Assembly (NCBI GenBank): GCA_014529385.2
Contig: CM043964.1
Span: 105,385,587-105,449,586 of the forward strand
DNA length: 64,000 bases
Direction: 5' to 3'
From: Adiantum capillus-veneris
Lineage: Eukaryota > Streptophyta > Polypodiopsida > Polypodiales > Pteridaceae
The notes under the pieces were generated by a model, which did no database searches, was not told the origin of the DNA, and worked only from the letters and a program-made list of their open reading frames with translations. This document shows, one piece after another, positions 43,135 through 58,215 of this stretch. Each line of letters opens with the position of its first letter. Within the stretch, counting starts at the first letter, position 1. A program made the position numbers and the translations under genes.

Positions 43135-43240
43135 ACACGTGCGTATGTATGTGTGTACGCACTTGCATGTATGTGTGTACACACTATGTGTGTGTGTGAC
43201 ACACATGATGATCATCACACACACACACACACACACAGTG
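43066..43240. repeat. GT/AC microsatellite cluster
   Basis: Variable GTGT and TGTGTACACAC blocks at 43066-43200, then AC repeat at 43214-43238. GT and AC tracts in opposite orientation make a potential dyad. Confidence 0.95.
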
Positions 43241-46716
<3,476 letters not shown>

Positions 46717-46742
<26 letters not shown>

Positions 46743-49189
46743 TATCAAAGGAATGAATGTTTGTAATATGTTTTGGTAGATTAATCAAAAAATTGTACTG
46801 ATTATTAATCATCCAATACCCGCTGGTATGTGTTCCAGAGATCAAATGTAGCTTTTTATGTATAATTTTGATGTATTCTGTAAACCCTTGGATTAATCCT
46901 TTGAGTATTTTGGTGATTATAGTTGTAGCAGGAGTAAATACACAATTATGCGCATTAGTGATCCATCTGAAATCCATTTTATGGATTTTAAAATTTCCCG
47001 TAAGATATGGGAGAGAGAACATAGATGGTGTTTCTAACCCAATCTCTTGGGTATAACATCCTATGGCCTAGCAAATTTCCTCCTCTTTTGAAGAAAGAAG
47101 ACGGAATTCGGGGCTTTCCCGCCTTCTCCTTGCTGCTAATTGAATGAGTTTCTTACATATGAATACTGGAGTTTGCGCAGATTTATCTAGTCCACATATA
47201 AATAGATATTGTAAAATATTATTTATTTCATCCACCATTAGGTCTGTTTTCTTGTACCAGGGAGTTTGGTTTTGCCTATAAAATGGAAATCTTTGGGAAA
47301 ACATCTCATTAATTGATCCTTGATATAATTGTAATGAGTTTTACTATCCTCACATCTAAAAGGATACATAAGGTCTTCCATACATTGCTAAGTTCCTTTA
47401 TTATTGACTTAGGGTTTACTGGTATTAATGGTATGTGATTTAACCCTTTCTTGATAAATTCTTGGAAGGTTTTATGTCTAGCTATGCTAGGGTAAGTGGT
47501 GATCACATGTCTTCCGAATGGTTCTAAGTCCACGAAAAAGTTTAAAAACCTTTTATGAGTTAAACAACCACAAGGTTGTGTTTCATCAATTTCATGGGCA
47601 AACACAGAAGATGGTTTGTAGAGAGTATGGTTTAAGTTTTTGGTATATTTCCAACCAAAGCAAATCCTCATTTTAGATAGTTCTTTATTGATGTGAAAAT
47701 CATTTTTCAATGTTTGAAAAAACTTATGAGGATTAATAAAGTCCATAAATTTGTTACAAAACAATATATGAACAAATCTTCCATGCATCTTAACATTGCG
47801 TTCAAAATGTAATAATCCATTATTTCTTGTACTAAGTAAATGTGCCTGGTCTTCAGAATTTGGGTATTCAAGTGCTTTGGGAGTATCCCCATAGTCTTCA
47901 GATCCTCTGAATTGCCTTGGCTTCTTGCTTGTTGATGCCATGCTGCTTGGTGTGTGTGTAATCTTCTTTAGTTGCTCCTTGCCTTTGGGTGGTTTGAGTA
48001 GGGTTTTGATTGTGTTGGAAACAGGTGTGTTGTGTAGCTTTTGAAGAAGTGGAGTCCCAGGTGTGTATAGGACCAGTCCCTTAGCTGCTTCTAGCATGTG
48101 CTCATGAAGCTGATAATAGATGATTACCGCATGCCTTAATTCAGTTCGAAATGAGGCCACCCATGCAAATAAAGGCATAAACGTGGGCACGTCCGGATGA
48201 AAATTGAAAAAACCTTGGTAAATTCTGGAATACGTACCACAAAAACTGATCAAACCAAATAATTGACAAGGAACAACTGGAGTTTGGATCCACCCTTTTG
48301 CATTGGCATTTAAGGAAGGGTCTATAGGAATTCCAACGGTTTCTCAGAAACCGTTTTTGATCCTTTGCCCTGTCCATAAGAGAGAGTCCTTTGGTGCGAG
48401 CATGATTGAAGAACTTGGACATTTTTTACCATCGACATCTGATAATTTGACTTGTTTAAGCTCGAAGAGAACATCTTGTGCCAAAAGATGTTTAGAATGT
48501 AAGGCTAAGGTTTTACATTGCTCAACAATGTATGTGGGAATACCACACAACAACCCTAGAGAGGATATTGTAAAAGGTGCCCGATGGTTCAAAATTTCAT
48601 AACCCCAGAGCTTATGCTCGAGTCGAATAGCATCCAACTCAACTTGCCTGGGTGGTAGTAAGGAGATTACCTCTGAGAAGAGATTAGAAACTGCTCTTTC
48701 AGGGGATAAACAGTTTGCATTTGCCAAAAAGTTGAGTGCTTCCTTCTCTTCTTCCTCCAAAAGGTCTAGATCAAGAAGGGGATTAGTAACCTTTTCTGAG
48801 TGCTTGATTTCTATAGGTACCGCAAGAAGGTTATTGATAAAATATAACTTGTTCACAATAGTGGGCAGAGAAGTAAAATAAAAATCAAGATCTGAACTAT
48901 CTTGTGCGTCAATAATGGGTAGCTTAGCTAAGAAGGTATTAAAGGCCTCTAGAAGCTTATCCTTATCTTTTCTAGAAAGAATCAATAAGGAGAGCCAGTC
49001 ATTTATAGAAGCTGTGTTTAATACTGATATAGAGTGGGTGTTTATAGCTTGTTTCTCAAAGTCCATTAATTTTTTGTGAAATTCTACACCTTTGAAACAA
49101 GAAATTATGCATTGGATACCAACAGGAGGAATAGGAATGCCTTCTTCTATTCCATATCCCAGACGGGTGAGAGATGTAATCCAAAAAGC
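46717..49189 (-). pseudogene. Penelope-like element reverse transcriptase (truncated, broken)
   Basis: About 800 codons on the minus strand: 49189-48344, a TGA, 48340-47309 in the same frame, a frameshift, 47304-47068, a TAG, 47064-46717. Core features match Penelope-like RTs: a CGC pair (TQPCGCLTHKRF) followed by FGRHVITTYPSIARHKTFQE and FIKKGLNHIPLIP, equivalent to the family's gHVvTgdlsI...lr.ll.kGp.fr block. Then come FKIHKMDFRWITNAHN...TPATTIITKILK (like lyKlHK...RpI) and IHSFDIETL (RT motif A). The reading frame then meets repeat X1, so the catalytic DD motif and any GIY-YIG endonuclease are missing. The N-terminal 240 residues are unrecognised. A splice-acceptor-like TTTATTTAG precedes 49189. 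Confidence 0.6.
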
Positions 49190-50239
49190 CTAAATAAATC
49201 AAGATAAAAGTATTAAACCAACATTTATTTTATATCAGTATTAAGTTTTCTCAATATCTGATGGATACTCGACCAAAGGTATCCTGGGAAAATTGTGTGT
49301 GTGTTTGATTGAAAAATCCCATCACTTAGAATCATATACTGAGAGAACTTAAATACTGTTTACACTTACCATATTGTTAAAAAAACAAAGCAAAGGAGAA
49401 CTTTTTGATATAAAAACTTGTTACAAGATACTTCGATACATGAAAAAGTAGGAGCTTTAAGCCGGAACTCCTATCAGATGAAAGCAGGGATCTTTACCTG
49501 CCAACCAACCACAAGTACAATTAATTAGAATTAATTTGCACTAAATGGGTGACAGGTATATCAAGAAATCTCCACTGCTTGTTATCACTATCACACCCTG
49601 GAACCCCAACCCTACTCCTAGTCATATGTTATGTTTTCTTTTGCTTGTCTATGTAAGTAGGGTCGATTACGGTCTATGAAAGTTCTTATAGGTTTACAAG
49701 GCTTGGAGATGGGGTCTCTAATTTCTACTGGCTTGGTTCTCTTTTTCTCTTTATGTGCTGCCATGAGCTTGTCCCAAATCTGTTGTAGCTTGAATACATC
49801 TCAAGTGATGCTCATCCTAGTTGTCTGCATGTACCCCTGTTTGTCAACAATGGTTATACATATGAGTTTAGCATTCTTAGATACTATACTAGATGTTGCC
49901 ATAGGGGAAACCCTATCTTTATCGTTTATAAGTAAGCATTCCAATTTATAAGTATATCTAATTTTGTGAAAATTTTGGCAACATTTTGTTTGAAAAACCG
50001 TTCATTTTTCAAAAAAACCAGTCTTACACAATGACATGTGTCCTCACAAGAGGTTGTCATATACCCTCATTCAAATCATTGATCCATTTTTATGCTAGAT
50101 AGTAATCATAAAGAAAAGCAGATAAGGAGAAAAGCCTTTTGTTTTAATATCATTGCTTAAAAAAATACTCAAGGCCTTCTGTACCAATTCACAGAGTTTA
50201 GCATTCTTAGATACTGTACTAGATGTTGCCATAGGGGCA

Positions 50240-50560
50240 TGTTAGGAACTAGATCGTGTTAGCTATGGTGGATGAAAGAGGAACATAGAGTCAATGTGTG
50301 AGTGTGTGTGTAAGCAAGGTTATCACTCAAGTGAATTAGGTTTCAAGATAGAATTAGCTTGGACTCATAAACACAATCTTGAGTATTGACTTAGCTTAGC
50401 ACAAGCTCACCATAGACAACCATGTAGTGCAAAATAGAGTTGTGTTTATTCATTCATGAAATGAGCTTTAAGTAGCTCTACAGCCATGCTCCACAGAATG
50501 TGGGATAAATACACTCTCCTCTCCTTGACTCACACTTTAGGACAAAGCTCACACTTTACA
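50240..50560 (-). mobile_element. 3' LTR of the non-autonomous element
   Basis: TGTTAGGAACT...CTTTACA, 321 bp. It differs from the right LTR at about five positions in the first 60 bases, plus small indels. Confidence 0.92.
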
Positions 50561-50599
50561 ATCCTCCCCTTCAGGTTTGGACTATAACAAAATATTGAA

Positions 50600-50735
50600 G
50601 ATGCATGATCCACACAGGATGGTAAAATCCACATAGGCTGACAAATTCCACAAAGGATGGTGATATCCACACAGGATGATAAAATCCACACAGGAAAATA
50701 AAATCCACAAAGGATGATGATATCCACACAGGAAA
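50600..50735. repeat. Short-unit minisatellite
   Basis: About seven imperfect copies of a roughly 19-21 bp unit of the type AAAATCCACACAGGATGAT. Minus-strand frames through it are artefacts. Confidence 0.85.
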
Positions 50736-52338
50736 AAGTCCTCCCCTACAAGAAGAGAGGTTGCATCTTCAAAATGGTTCTTCATAAAAGACAAGGTTGG
50801 TCTCTCCTTTGTCTTCTTCGTCTTCTACTATGTGAGTTGATCCTTTGTTAGGTCTCTTGCCTTCGTTGCTTCTACTGTTACTTTCAACTGCTTCATGGTC
50901 TTTGACTTCATATCCTCCCCTCGAACGAGTGCTTATGTCCCCCTTTTTTTGTGCAATCAGGCTTTATTCCATGCGTCATAATGACATGCAACAATATGCT
51001 AAAATATCATATAAAAGGGTTTATGAAAAAAGTTAATGCTTTCTTTTCCATCTTGGTCATACTCCGAGAGCCCAAGCATGCGGTGTTTCTCATACACTTT
51101 GTCACAAAATCTTCACACATGGAGAGGTTTTAGCAATTTGGAGACTCTCCAATGACAATGTTTATCCCCTTACAAAAGCACATAATGTCATCCGTGTAGA
51201 AAAATACAATTACATACATTGCAAGAAATTGTTGTGCTTGGCTGCCCCTTGGCTGCAAGATCAATGTGTATCTTGGAATTTCCCTTCAATGTGAAGCTCC
51301 TCTTCACTGTCGGTGAAGGGGCTTCACAAGGAAAAACAATTGTATTCTTTGATTTCTTAGATATCTAGCCAAGCTGATGTGGAGTGATTCCCGTTTGAGT
51401 TCTTAGTGCTGGATCGATGGCCGCCTTTGAAGTCCGGTGTAGAGGCTTTGAAAATCTTTGAGGTTTGATGCCCTTGTGTGGATTGGGAGGCTTCAAAGCC
51501 TTAGGATGTGAGACCAAATCGACTAGCACTTTTGTGTGGTTAGGCTTCAAAGCCTTAGACTATGGGAAGGGGCTCTTACAGGGTCGGGCAGTCGGGTAGC
51601 TTCTCATGCAGGCGGGGGCAAGCCGGGCACAAGCGGGCAGAAGGGCAGGTTATCGGGCAGGCGCAGGCAGTCTGGACAGCCATTCGAAAAAGGCTTATGC
51701 GTGTGAGTACTCCCCAGTGGGCAGCACCTCCGGGCAAGCGCGTGAATACTCCCCAGCGGACCCGCCGTCTTCAAAATTTTGATTTGATGCAACTTTTCGG
51801 GTCCACCCGCTCTCCCCCAATTTAGGCAAGGGTATTTGACCCCGAGACCTCAAGCCAAGACTAGTGTGCCTAAGTTGGGCTAGCCAACAAGCCCACGAGC
51901 CTTGCTTGTGAGGAAGCTCCGAAAAATGAGTTGTTAAACTCGAGGTTAGCAGGTTTCCATACACACACACACCTATTTTTAGGAAAAGGTTTGGGCATAC
52001 AAATGAAGGGGCTCCCAAGCTCGGGTTATAGAGATATAAGGCTCTATGGAGAGCTTGCGTCGAGCACTTCGAGATGAGGTCAATATTGTTAGGTGATTGC
52101 AAAGGAGGAGAGATTAATTGAAGGTGCAAACTAGGACACAAAAATGACTAGAGCATGCAAAAAATTGGATACTAATCTTCTCCCTAATCAAGCCTATCTA
52201 GCCATGGAGGGTAGTGGCCTCTTGGATGTGCCAATGACACACCCAAGAGTGATAACCTTGCTTACACACACACTCACACATTGACACTATGTTCCTCTTT
52301 CATCTACCATAGCTAGCATGATCCAATTCCTAACATTT

Positions 52339-52350
52339 GGTATCAAAGCT
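52339..52350 (+). promoter_or_regulatory. Inverted second PBS-like copy
   Basis: TGGTATCAAAGC, one change from the initiator-Met PBS, following an LTR end CCTAACA in opposite orientation to the element's own PBS. Confidence 0.75.
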
Positions 52351-52639
52351 TTAGGTTATGATAGCTAGATTTGTCATCATGCGTTAGTGTGTGTTAATTA
52401 TTAGCATCTCCATTAGATCGATTAGGATTTCATTGTTACGGTCCATTGACATTTTCATAACTAGTTGCATCTCACTAATTAAGCACTAATCTAGTAGTTG
52501 CATCTCACTAATTAAGCACTAATCTAGTTATGAAAATGTCAATGGGCCGTAAAAATGAAATGCTAATCGATCTAATGGAGATGCTAATGATTAACACACA
52601 CTAATGCATGATGACAAATCTAGCTAGCATAACCTAAAG

Positions 52640-52651
52640 CTCTGATACCAA
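52640..52651 (-). promoter_or_regulatory. Primer-binding site of the non-autonomous element
   Basis: Minus strand TGGTATCAGAGC (exact initiator-Met tRNA complement), two bases inside the right LTR. Confidence 0.88.
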
Positions 52652-52653
52652 AT

Positions 52654-52974
52654 GTTAGGAATTGGATCATGCTAGCTATGGTGGATGAAAGAGGAACATA
52701 GTGTCAATGTGTGAGTGTTAGTGTGTGTGTAAGCAAGGTTATCACTCAAGTGAATTAGGTTCCAAGATAGAATTAGCTTGGACTCATAAACACAATCTTG
52801 AGTATTGACTTATCTTAGCACAAGCTCACCATAGACAAGCATGTAGTGCAAAATAGAGTTGTGTTTATTCATTCATGAGCTTTCAGTAGCTCTACAGTCT
52901 TGCTCCATAGTATGTGGGATAAATCCACTCTCCTCTCCTTGACTCACACTTTAGGACAAAGCTCACACTTTACA
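52654..52974 (-). mobile_element. 5' LTR of the non-autonomous element
   Basis: TGTTAGGAATT...CTTTACA, 321 bp, followed by the target duplication GGGCA. Confidence 0.92.
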
Positions 52975-54815
52975 GGGCAGCCTTATCTCTATGGTTTATA
53001 AGTAAGCATATAAGAATATCTAAGTTGTGAAAATTTTGGCAGCATTTTGTTTGTAACACCTTTCTTTTTTCAAAAAAAACCAGTCTTTACACAATGACAC
53101 CTGTCCTCACATGAGGTTGTCATATACCCTCATTCAAATCATTGGTACATTTTTATGCTAGATAGTACTTATCAAAAAAAGCAGATAAGTAGAAACAACC
53201 TTTTGTTTTTAACATCATTGCTTAAAAAAACAATTGTACTCAAGGCTTTCTGTACCAATTCACCTGGTTATTACTTGCAGTAGACATCTATAGCGCTCCT
53301 TTTTCCCTTTAGTGCTCAAGGTAGTGCACCATTTGAAATTGTTACCTTCAAATGTCACATAATTTTGTGTATAGATATTAGTCCAACGATACAGCTTTTA
53401 ACTTATGCATATTATATACCTGGTTTACATGCCAATATGATGCTTAACTGTGCTTATGAATGTCGAACCATATGTACAAGTATGCCAAAACCCAAGCTTG
53501 TTCTTGTCAATGTATTCATCTTGTGTCTATTATTCATAACTTATTGGATACACCATTTACATGCATGAGGGGCTTTTGCTTTTTGTAACTGTACGTGAGA
53601 CTTTCTACTGCTAGTCTATGCATGTATATGTAAGCATAACTTGACTATGTGCATCAAATTGATAAATTAAAAGACCATCACAAAAAAACGTTTTTACCTT
53701 CTTCTGTATTGTATTCTACTGCAATCTGAGAGTTGCGTCTTTGTTGGGTGAAGAAGATGACTCTTGTGGCTTGATGGCTTATCGATTGCGTACAACCGCG
53801 TCGTTCACCTTGCATGCGCCATTGTGTGGGTGTGTGTGCCGTGAGTTGCCGGCCAATCGCCTATGGCAATTGCACCACAGTGTGTGTGTGTCTCTCTGTG
53901 TCAAGCATGTATTGCAAATTATCTACCCTCTCTGTGTGTGCTGCATGCGTTTCAACACAGCATGTGTGTTTGGCAAGCCATGCGCTGCCCTTGCTTTATA
54001 GGGAGCTATGAGCGGTGCCTTAAAGGCCAATTTTTAACGCCTTCAGCAACCTGTTTTTCCAACGCTGGCATTCTGTGCAACTAGTAAGGCTTTCCCCTTT
54101 TTTTAACATGTATACAGAGCGCCTTCTTTAGAGGGCTATGCAAGCTGTTAAGCCTTTATTAATTATTAGAACCTCTTTTTCATGTAGATATTGGCCAGTT
54201 AACTATTTGATGTAGGAAAACATAATACGTAAGAAATTTTTGCATAAATGAACCGTTTAAACATTATTTTGTTATTGTGTAGGTATTCCCTTTGGTCCGT
54301 GTAAAAAAACCGATTATTTGGGATTTGGAAGACATAATGCCAGTGAAACCTTGATAAACTCAAGGTATACATGCGTCTGAAAAAACTCCAAACCAAGTTA
54401 CAAGTTTAATTACAAATTACAGGGCTTGTCCATGCCAGCAAATACAAATGAAAGATAAACACAGGAAGGGGTTCTCTGGCCTTGCAATCCATCATCACGT
54501 CTTGTTTGGGAGGCATCCCGTCCTGCTTTTAGATATTATCAATATACTACTTGATGTGGCAAAAGGTAAAACCTTTTTCTTGAGTGAGCCAATTACGGTC
54601 GAGTGAACACTTTTAACCAGTATATCGTAATTGTGCTGGTATTACCTTTGTGTCCTTGTGCTCATTAAGTAGGTGAATAAAAACCAATTATTTGGGTTTT
54701 TGTAGTGTTTCAATGCCAATGAAAACTTGATAAATTCAAGGATGTCTACATGCATCTGGAGAACAAGTTACAAAATAAGGGGCTTGTCTATGCCAGAAGA
54801 AAAGCAAAAAAAATA

Positions 54816-54845
<30 letters not shown>
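54816..54845 (+). repeat. 30-base poly-G run
   Basis: Uninterrupted G from 54816 to 54845, following AAAAAAAATA. Capable of G-quadruplex formation; exact length may be unreliable in sequencing. Confidence 0.9.
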
Positions 54846-54847
<2 letters not shown>

Positions 54848-55074
54848 TCTTGCTTTAAAATCCATCATCTTGTCCTGCTTTAGAGGCATTCGTCCTTCTA
54901 TCACTCTTCCGCCAATGATGTTGTTGCCTGTGTCATTTTTAGTAAAAACTTGTTAACAAAACTTACGTCTTTTTTCCAATAGTAATTGTAAGCACGCGTG
55001 TGTTGTGTGGTTGTATGTCCTTAATATCATCAAGTGTTTGTCGCCTTGCACCCTGTGTTCCATATATTGCGTGC

Positions 55075-55075
<1 letters not shown>

Positions 55076-55159
<84 letters not shown>
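55076..55159. repeat. (GT)n microsatellite
   Basis: About 84 bases of GT. Confidence 0.97.
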
Positions 55160-55160
<1 letters not shown>

Positions 55161-55369
55161 ACGCCGAAATATGTGTTTATACTTAAAATATGCAAACATT
55201 GAGTCGAGTATGGCAAGCAAGGAGCAAATCTAGAAAATTGGGGCATAAAGTGTCAAACCTAGAGCAAGGGCTTGAACTTATAGGCATGGGTGTCTGAGGT
55301 GGGAATTGAGTGGGTGTAGATGTGTGTAATATCACAGAGTGTTGGTCAGTATGTATTCTATGTTCCATA

Positions 55370-55372
<3 letters not shown>

Positions 55373-55426
<54 letters not shown>

Positions 55427-55429
55427 AAA

Positions 55430-55464
<35 letters not shown>

Positions 55465-55475
55465 AGAAGAAGAAG
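55373..55475. repeat. (GT)n then (GA)n(AAG)n tract
   Basis: GT to about 55424, GA from 55434 to about 55460, then AAGAAGAAG. Confidence 0.95.
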
Positions 55476-55655
55476 AGAATTTTAACGTTGTAGGAAACTA
55501 TCCCAAGAGACTTTTATGATCTATCCGACTAGGAGAGTTGAACTCAAGACCTATTATTCAAGATGGAGAGAACATAATTTTTGGCAGCATAGAAACAATT
55601 CAATGGGAAATTGAAATTCTAGCAAGAAAGTCTTGACCTCAAGACTTTGTAATAT

Positions 55656-55658
<3 letters not shown>

Positions 55659-55727
<69 letters not shown>

Positions 55728-55814
55728 AGAGCATGCTTATGGCATCATTTAGAGGCATACAAAATATATTCTAAATACATACAAAATATAGTGAATGACA
55801 ATAAAAGTAGAACT

Positions 55815-55853
<39 letters not shown>
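55659..55853. repeat. Two (GA)n tracts at LINE 3' side
   Basis: GA at 55659-55725 and 55817-55853. The second directly follows the LINE 3' end on the minus strand, as a (TC)n tail. Confidence 0.93.
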
Positions 55854-55856
<3 letters not shown>

Positions 55857-56059
55857 TTTTATTATCGTCCTCGGAGGTCAAATATGACCTATGGGACCAA
55901 AGTTACATGTGATGTAGTATGTGTATGGCTGATGAGTGACTCTCGATGCTCCAAAATTGTGGTGATGAGAATCGCAATGGAGAGCCCACACTTTGGTTGG
56001 GAGAGAAAAGTGTGTAGGTCTAAGTTATGGTTGAAAATGTGAGAGAAGCAAGTTCGGAT

Positions 56060-56648
56060 GTGACCAAAAGCTGAGCACTCTAGTAGTGTGTGGTACTCAG
56101 ACTCTCAACCTTGCAGTGAGCATAATGTGCACAATCGATTTGACTCTTCTCCATTGCCCCAATGCCCTATCTCGCATCGAAGGAAATGGGAGCTAAGTCG
56201 AATGGCTGCGATAGTGCGTATCACCAACAAGGGGATAGGCTCAAGCATGTAAGTGTGAGTACGATTTTATCTTTCAGCGAAGAACATTGTTTTGTAGTTA
56301 GGGGCAATATGGGTGTGACCCACCGGATTTCTCCCAAGTTGTAATACATTGGCATTGTAGAAAAGCTTCATTCACTTGGAAGTCAATTGAAGCATCATGT
56401 AGCAAGTGTAATGCATCCCATCTCCCAAACCACTTCTTTATGTCTTGCATGCATGTCGTGCTCAAGATCTTGCTTTTATGCGTCTTTTGAACTTTTTTGC
56501 TTGCTTCCCATGCAATTGTAGGAAGTCGATGTAAGGGGTTTTGACGCATCTTTATCATGTACTCCACAACCCTTTCCATGCCCATAACCTCAATTGGAAG
56601 ACATCCCGACTCAAGAACTAGAAGCATATATGGTGTTTGTGTCTTCAC
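56060..56648 (-). pseudogene. LINE C-terminal domain with zinc-binding motif
   Basis: 56648-56298 is an open frame (VMGMERVVEYMIKMRQ, WFGRWDALHLL). Further on, after frame changes, about 56130-56060 reads LCTLC, about ten residues with a stop, then YHTLLECSAF: a CX2C...HX4C motif of the kind found at the C-terminus of plant LINE ORF2. Confidence 0.65.
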
Positions 56649-56723
56649 TTGGAGAAAGTTTGTAAGAAAACACTTTTGGACATTCTCAAACCCTTTCCAA
56701 GTAGACTTTGAGATGCTCCCGCC

Positions 56724-58151
56724 TCACACTTCAACTCCATAAAGAAGAACCGGTATCATCAATGCATCAAAAAGATACTTCTTGAGAACCCAACACTTGA
56801 TGTTTCCCGCATTACACATGTTCTCAAATGCATAAAATGCTCTCTTTCCTGCTTCCAAATGACGCATAGCACATTCATGCCACTTGTGATTGGATGGAAC
56901 CTCAAGGCCAAGGTACTTAAAGCTCTCAACAACTTCAAGTGTCTCATTGTTGTACACAATGCATGGCTTCTCTTTATGGTTGGTTATCACAAGCATAACC
57001 TTTGTCTTGGATTCGTTCACAATCAGCCCACTATGCAAGAAAAAGTTCTCAAGGACAACCATAAGCTTTTGTGCATCTTCTAAAGTGTGTGCTAGAAGCA
57101 CTACATCATCCACATGCAACAAAAGCATGATTACCGCATTGCAAATAGTGACCTCTTCAATGCCTTCTTCTTGCATAAAGTCAAGTACTATTTGTTCCAA
57201 TTGATCGATGCATAGACCAAAGAGAGTTGGTGACACGGGCATCCTTGTTTAACCCCAATAGTGCTTACAAAAATTTCTGAAATTTCTCTTCCCATGTGCA
57301 ATTGACAAATCACCTTCTCATAGATTCGAGAAACCACAAGCATAAACTCACTTGGCACTTGGAGTTCTTCCATCCTTCTTTACAAATTGTTACGTGGAAT
57401 CATATCAAAGGCTTTCTTAAAGTCCACAAAACAACAATACAATTGCTTGCCTTTCAACCAACTTTCCTCCATGAGAACACGAAGAGTGACAAGATGATCA
57501 ATGGTGCTATTGCATCGACAAAAACCCTCTTGTCCCTTTGCACGCTTGTCATTATCTTCAGCCCAATCACTCAATTTCATCTCCATTATGCACCCAAAAA
57601 ACTTTGCCATAAGAGACCCAATCATTATAGTCCGGTAGTTGTTTACATTCTTTATATCCCTCCTTTGTGCAAAGGCTTAACCCAATTAGTACTCCAATCA
57701 TAAGGCATACCATGTTGAAGTGCAAGGTTGAACATATCACACATCCACTCATGGATAAAATCTCATGTCCATTCGATCATCTCCGGCTTGATACCTTGAA
57801 GATCTCCCGCTTTGCGAGTGGCCAACTTTTCAAGCCCACCATATATATCCTCAATAGTAAAAAAGGAGGACATACATGGGAGTGAGCCATAAAATGGATT
57901 TTTTTTAGCATTTGCTTGCTCATATAATTGCCTAGTGTGTACATATTCACAAGACTCAAGTTACCAAAATTCTCAACTCGTTTGCCCCTCAAGTTTCTCC
58001 AAAATCTTCCACATGCATGTGCCTTTTCTTGGACTTGAAAAAGTTGTCGCTTTACTTCCCATCTTCTTCTCTTCTTTTGAATCAATGCCTTGTATGTATG
58101 CAAATGACTTTGATAGTTGTCTTTGGCCATAGTTGCATCAAGCTTTATCAA
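56724..58151 (-). pseudogene. LINE reverse transcriptase
   Basis: 58151-57777 is a basic linker with RFWRNLRGK. RT follows in pieces: 57625-57380 with QEGFCRCNSTIDHLVTLRVL and YCCFVDFKKAFDMIP (motif A), 57373-57188 with VSTIGVKQGCP (motif B) and a frameshift, 57242-56724 with SPTLFGLCIDQLE, MLLLHVDDVVLLAHT (catalytic DD) and FKYLGLEV. Stops and frameshifts separate all pieces. Confidence 0.88.
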
Positions 58152-58215
58152 GGACTTTTGAGCATCTTGACATTCTTTATCAAACCACCTTTTGTGTGAT
58201 CTATCTTTGTTGATA

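Larger units (their letters stand above)
52249..52747. repeat. Large inverted repeat of LTR/PBS/leader sequence
   Basis: Left arm 52249-52464 is the reverse complement of right arm 52525-52747. Each arm contains an LTR end (88 bp in the left arm), the PBS, and about 115 bp of leader. Over about 130 bp from the PBS inward I count 7 differences. The spacer contains a 32-bp sequence (AGTTGCATCTCACTAATTAA...) twice in tandem. Transcription through it would give a long double-stranded RNA hairpin. Confidence 0.92.
50240..52974 (-). mobile_element. Non-autonomous LTR retrotransposon (copia-like), complete ends
   Basis: Two 321-bp LTRs (50240-50560 and 52654-52974) start TGTTAGGAA and end TTTACA, with identical 5-bp target duplications GGGCA (50235-50239 and 52975-52979). 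The PBS lies next to the right LTR and a purine tract (minus AAGGGGAGGAT, about 50561-50572) next to the left LTR, so it reads on the minus strand. The 2.1-kb interior has no gag or pol, so it must depend on enzymes supplied in trans. It holds a minisatellite, a GC-rich GGGCAGGC-type stretch (51575-51830) and a large inverted repeat. Confidence 0.92.
49297..54724. repeat. Long direct repeat X, copy 2, interrupted
   Basis: Second copy of X in the same orientation, from TGTGTTTGATTGAAAAATCC to TTGTAGTGTTTCAAT. It is split at 50239/52975 by a 2.7-kb LTR element with a GGGCA target duplication; without it, X2 is about 2.69 kb. X1 and X2 flank the Penelope-like frame as long terminal repeats would. 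Past 54724, X-type sequence continues into a further partial unit. Confidence 0.85.
54725..55855. other. Gene-free spacer with dense simple repeats
   Basis: No gene; contains the G run and microsatellites listed separately. Confidence 0.7.

Noticed and set aside
55921-55960. Hammerhead ribozyme core suggested by CTGATGAG
   Set aside because: No CGAAA box and no pairing stems in the right places.
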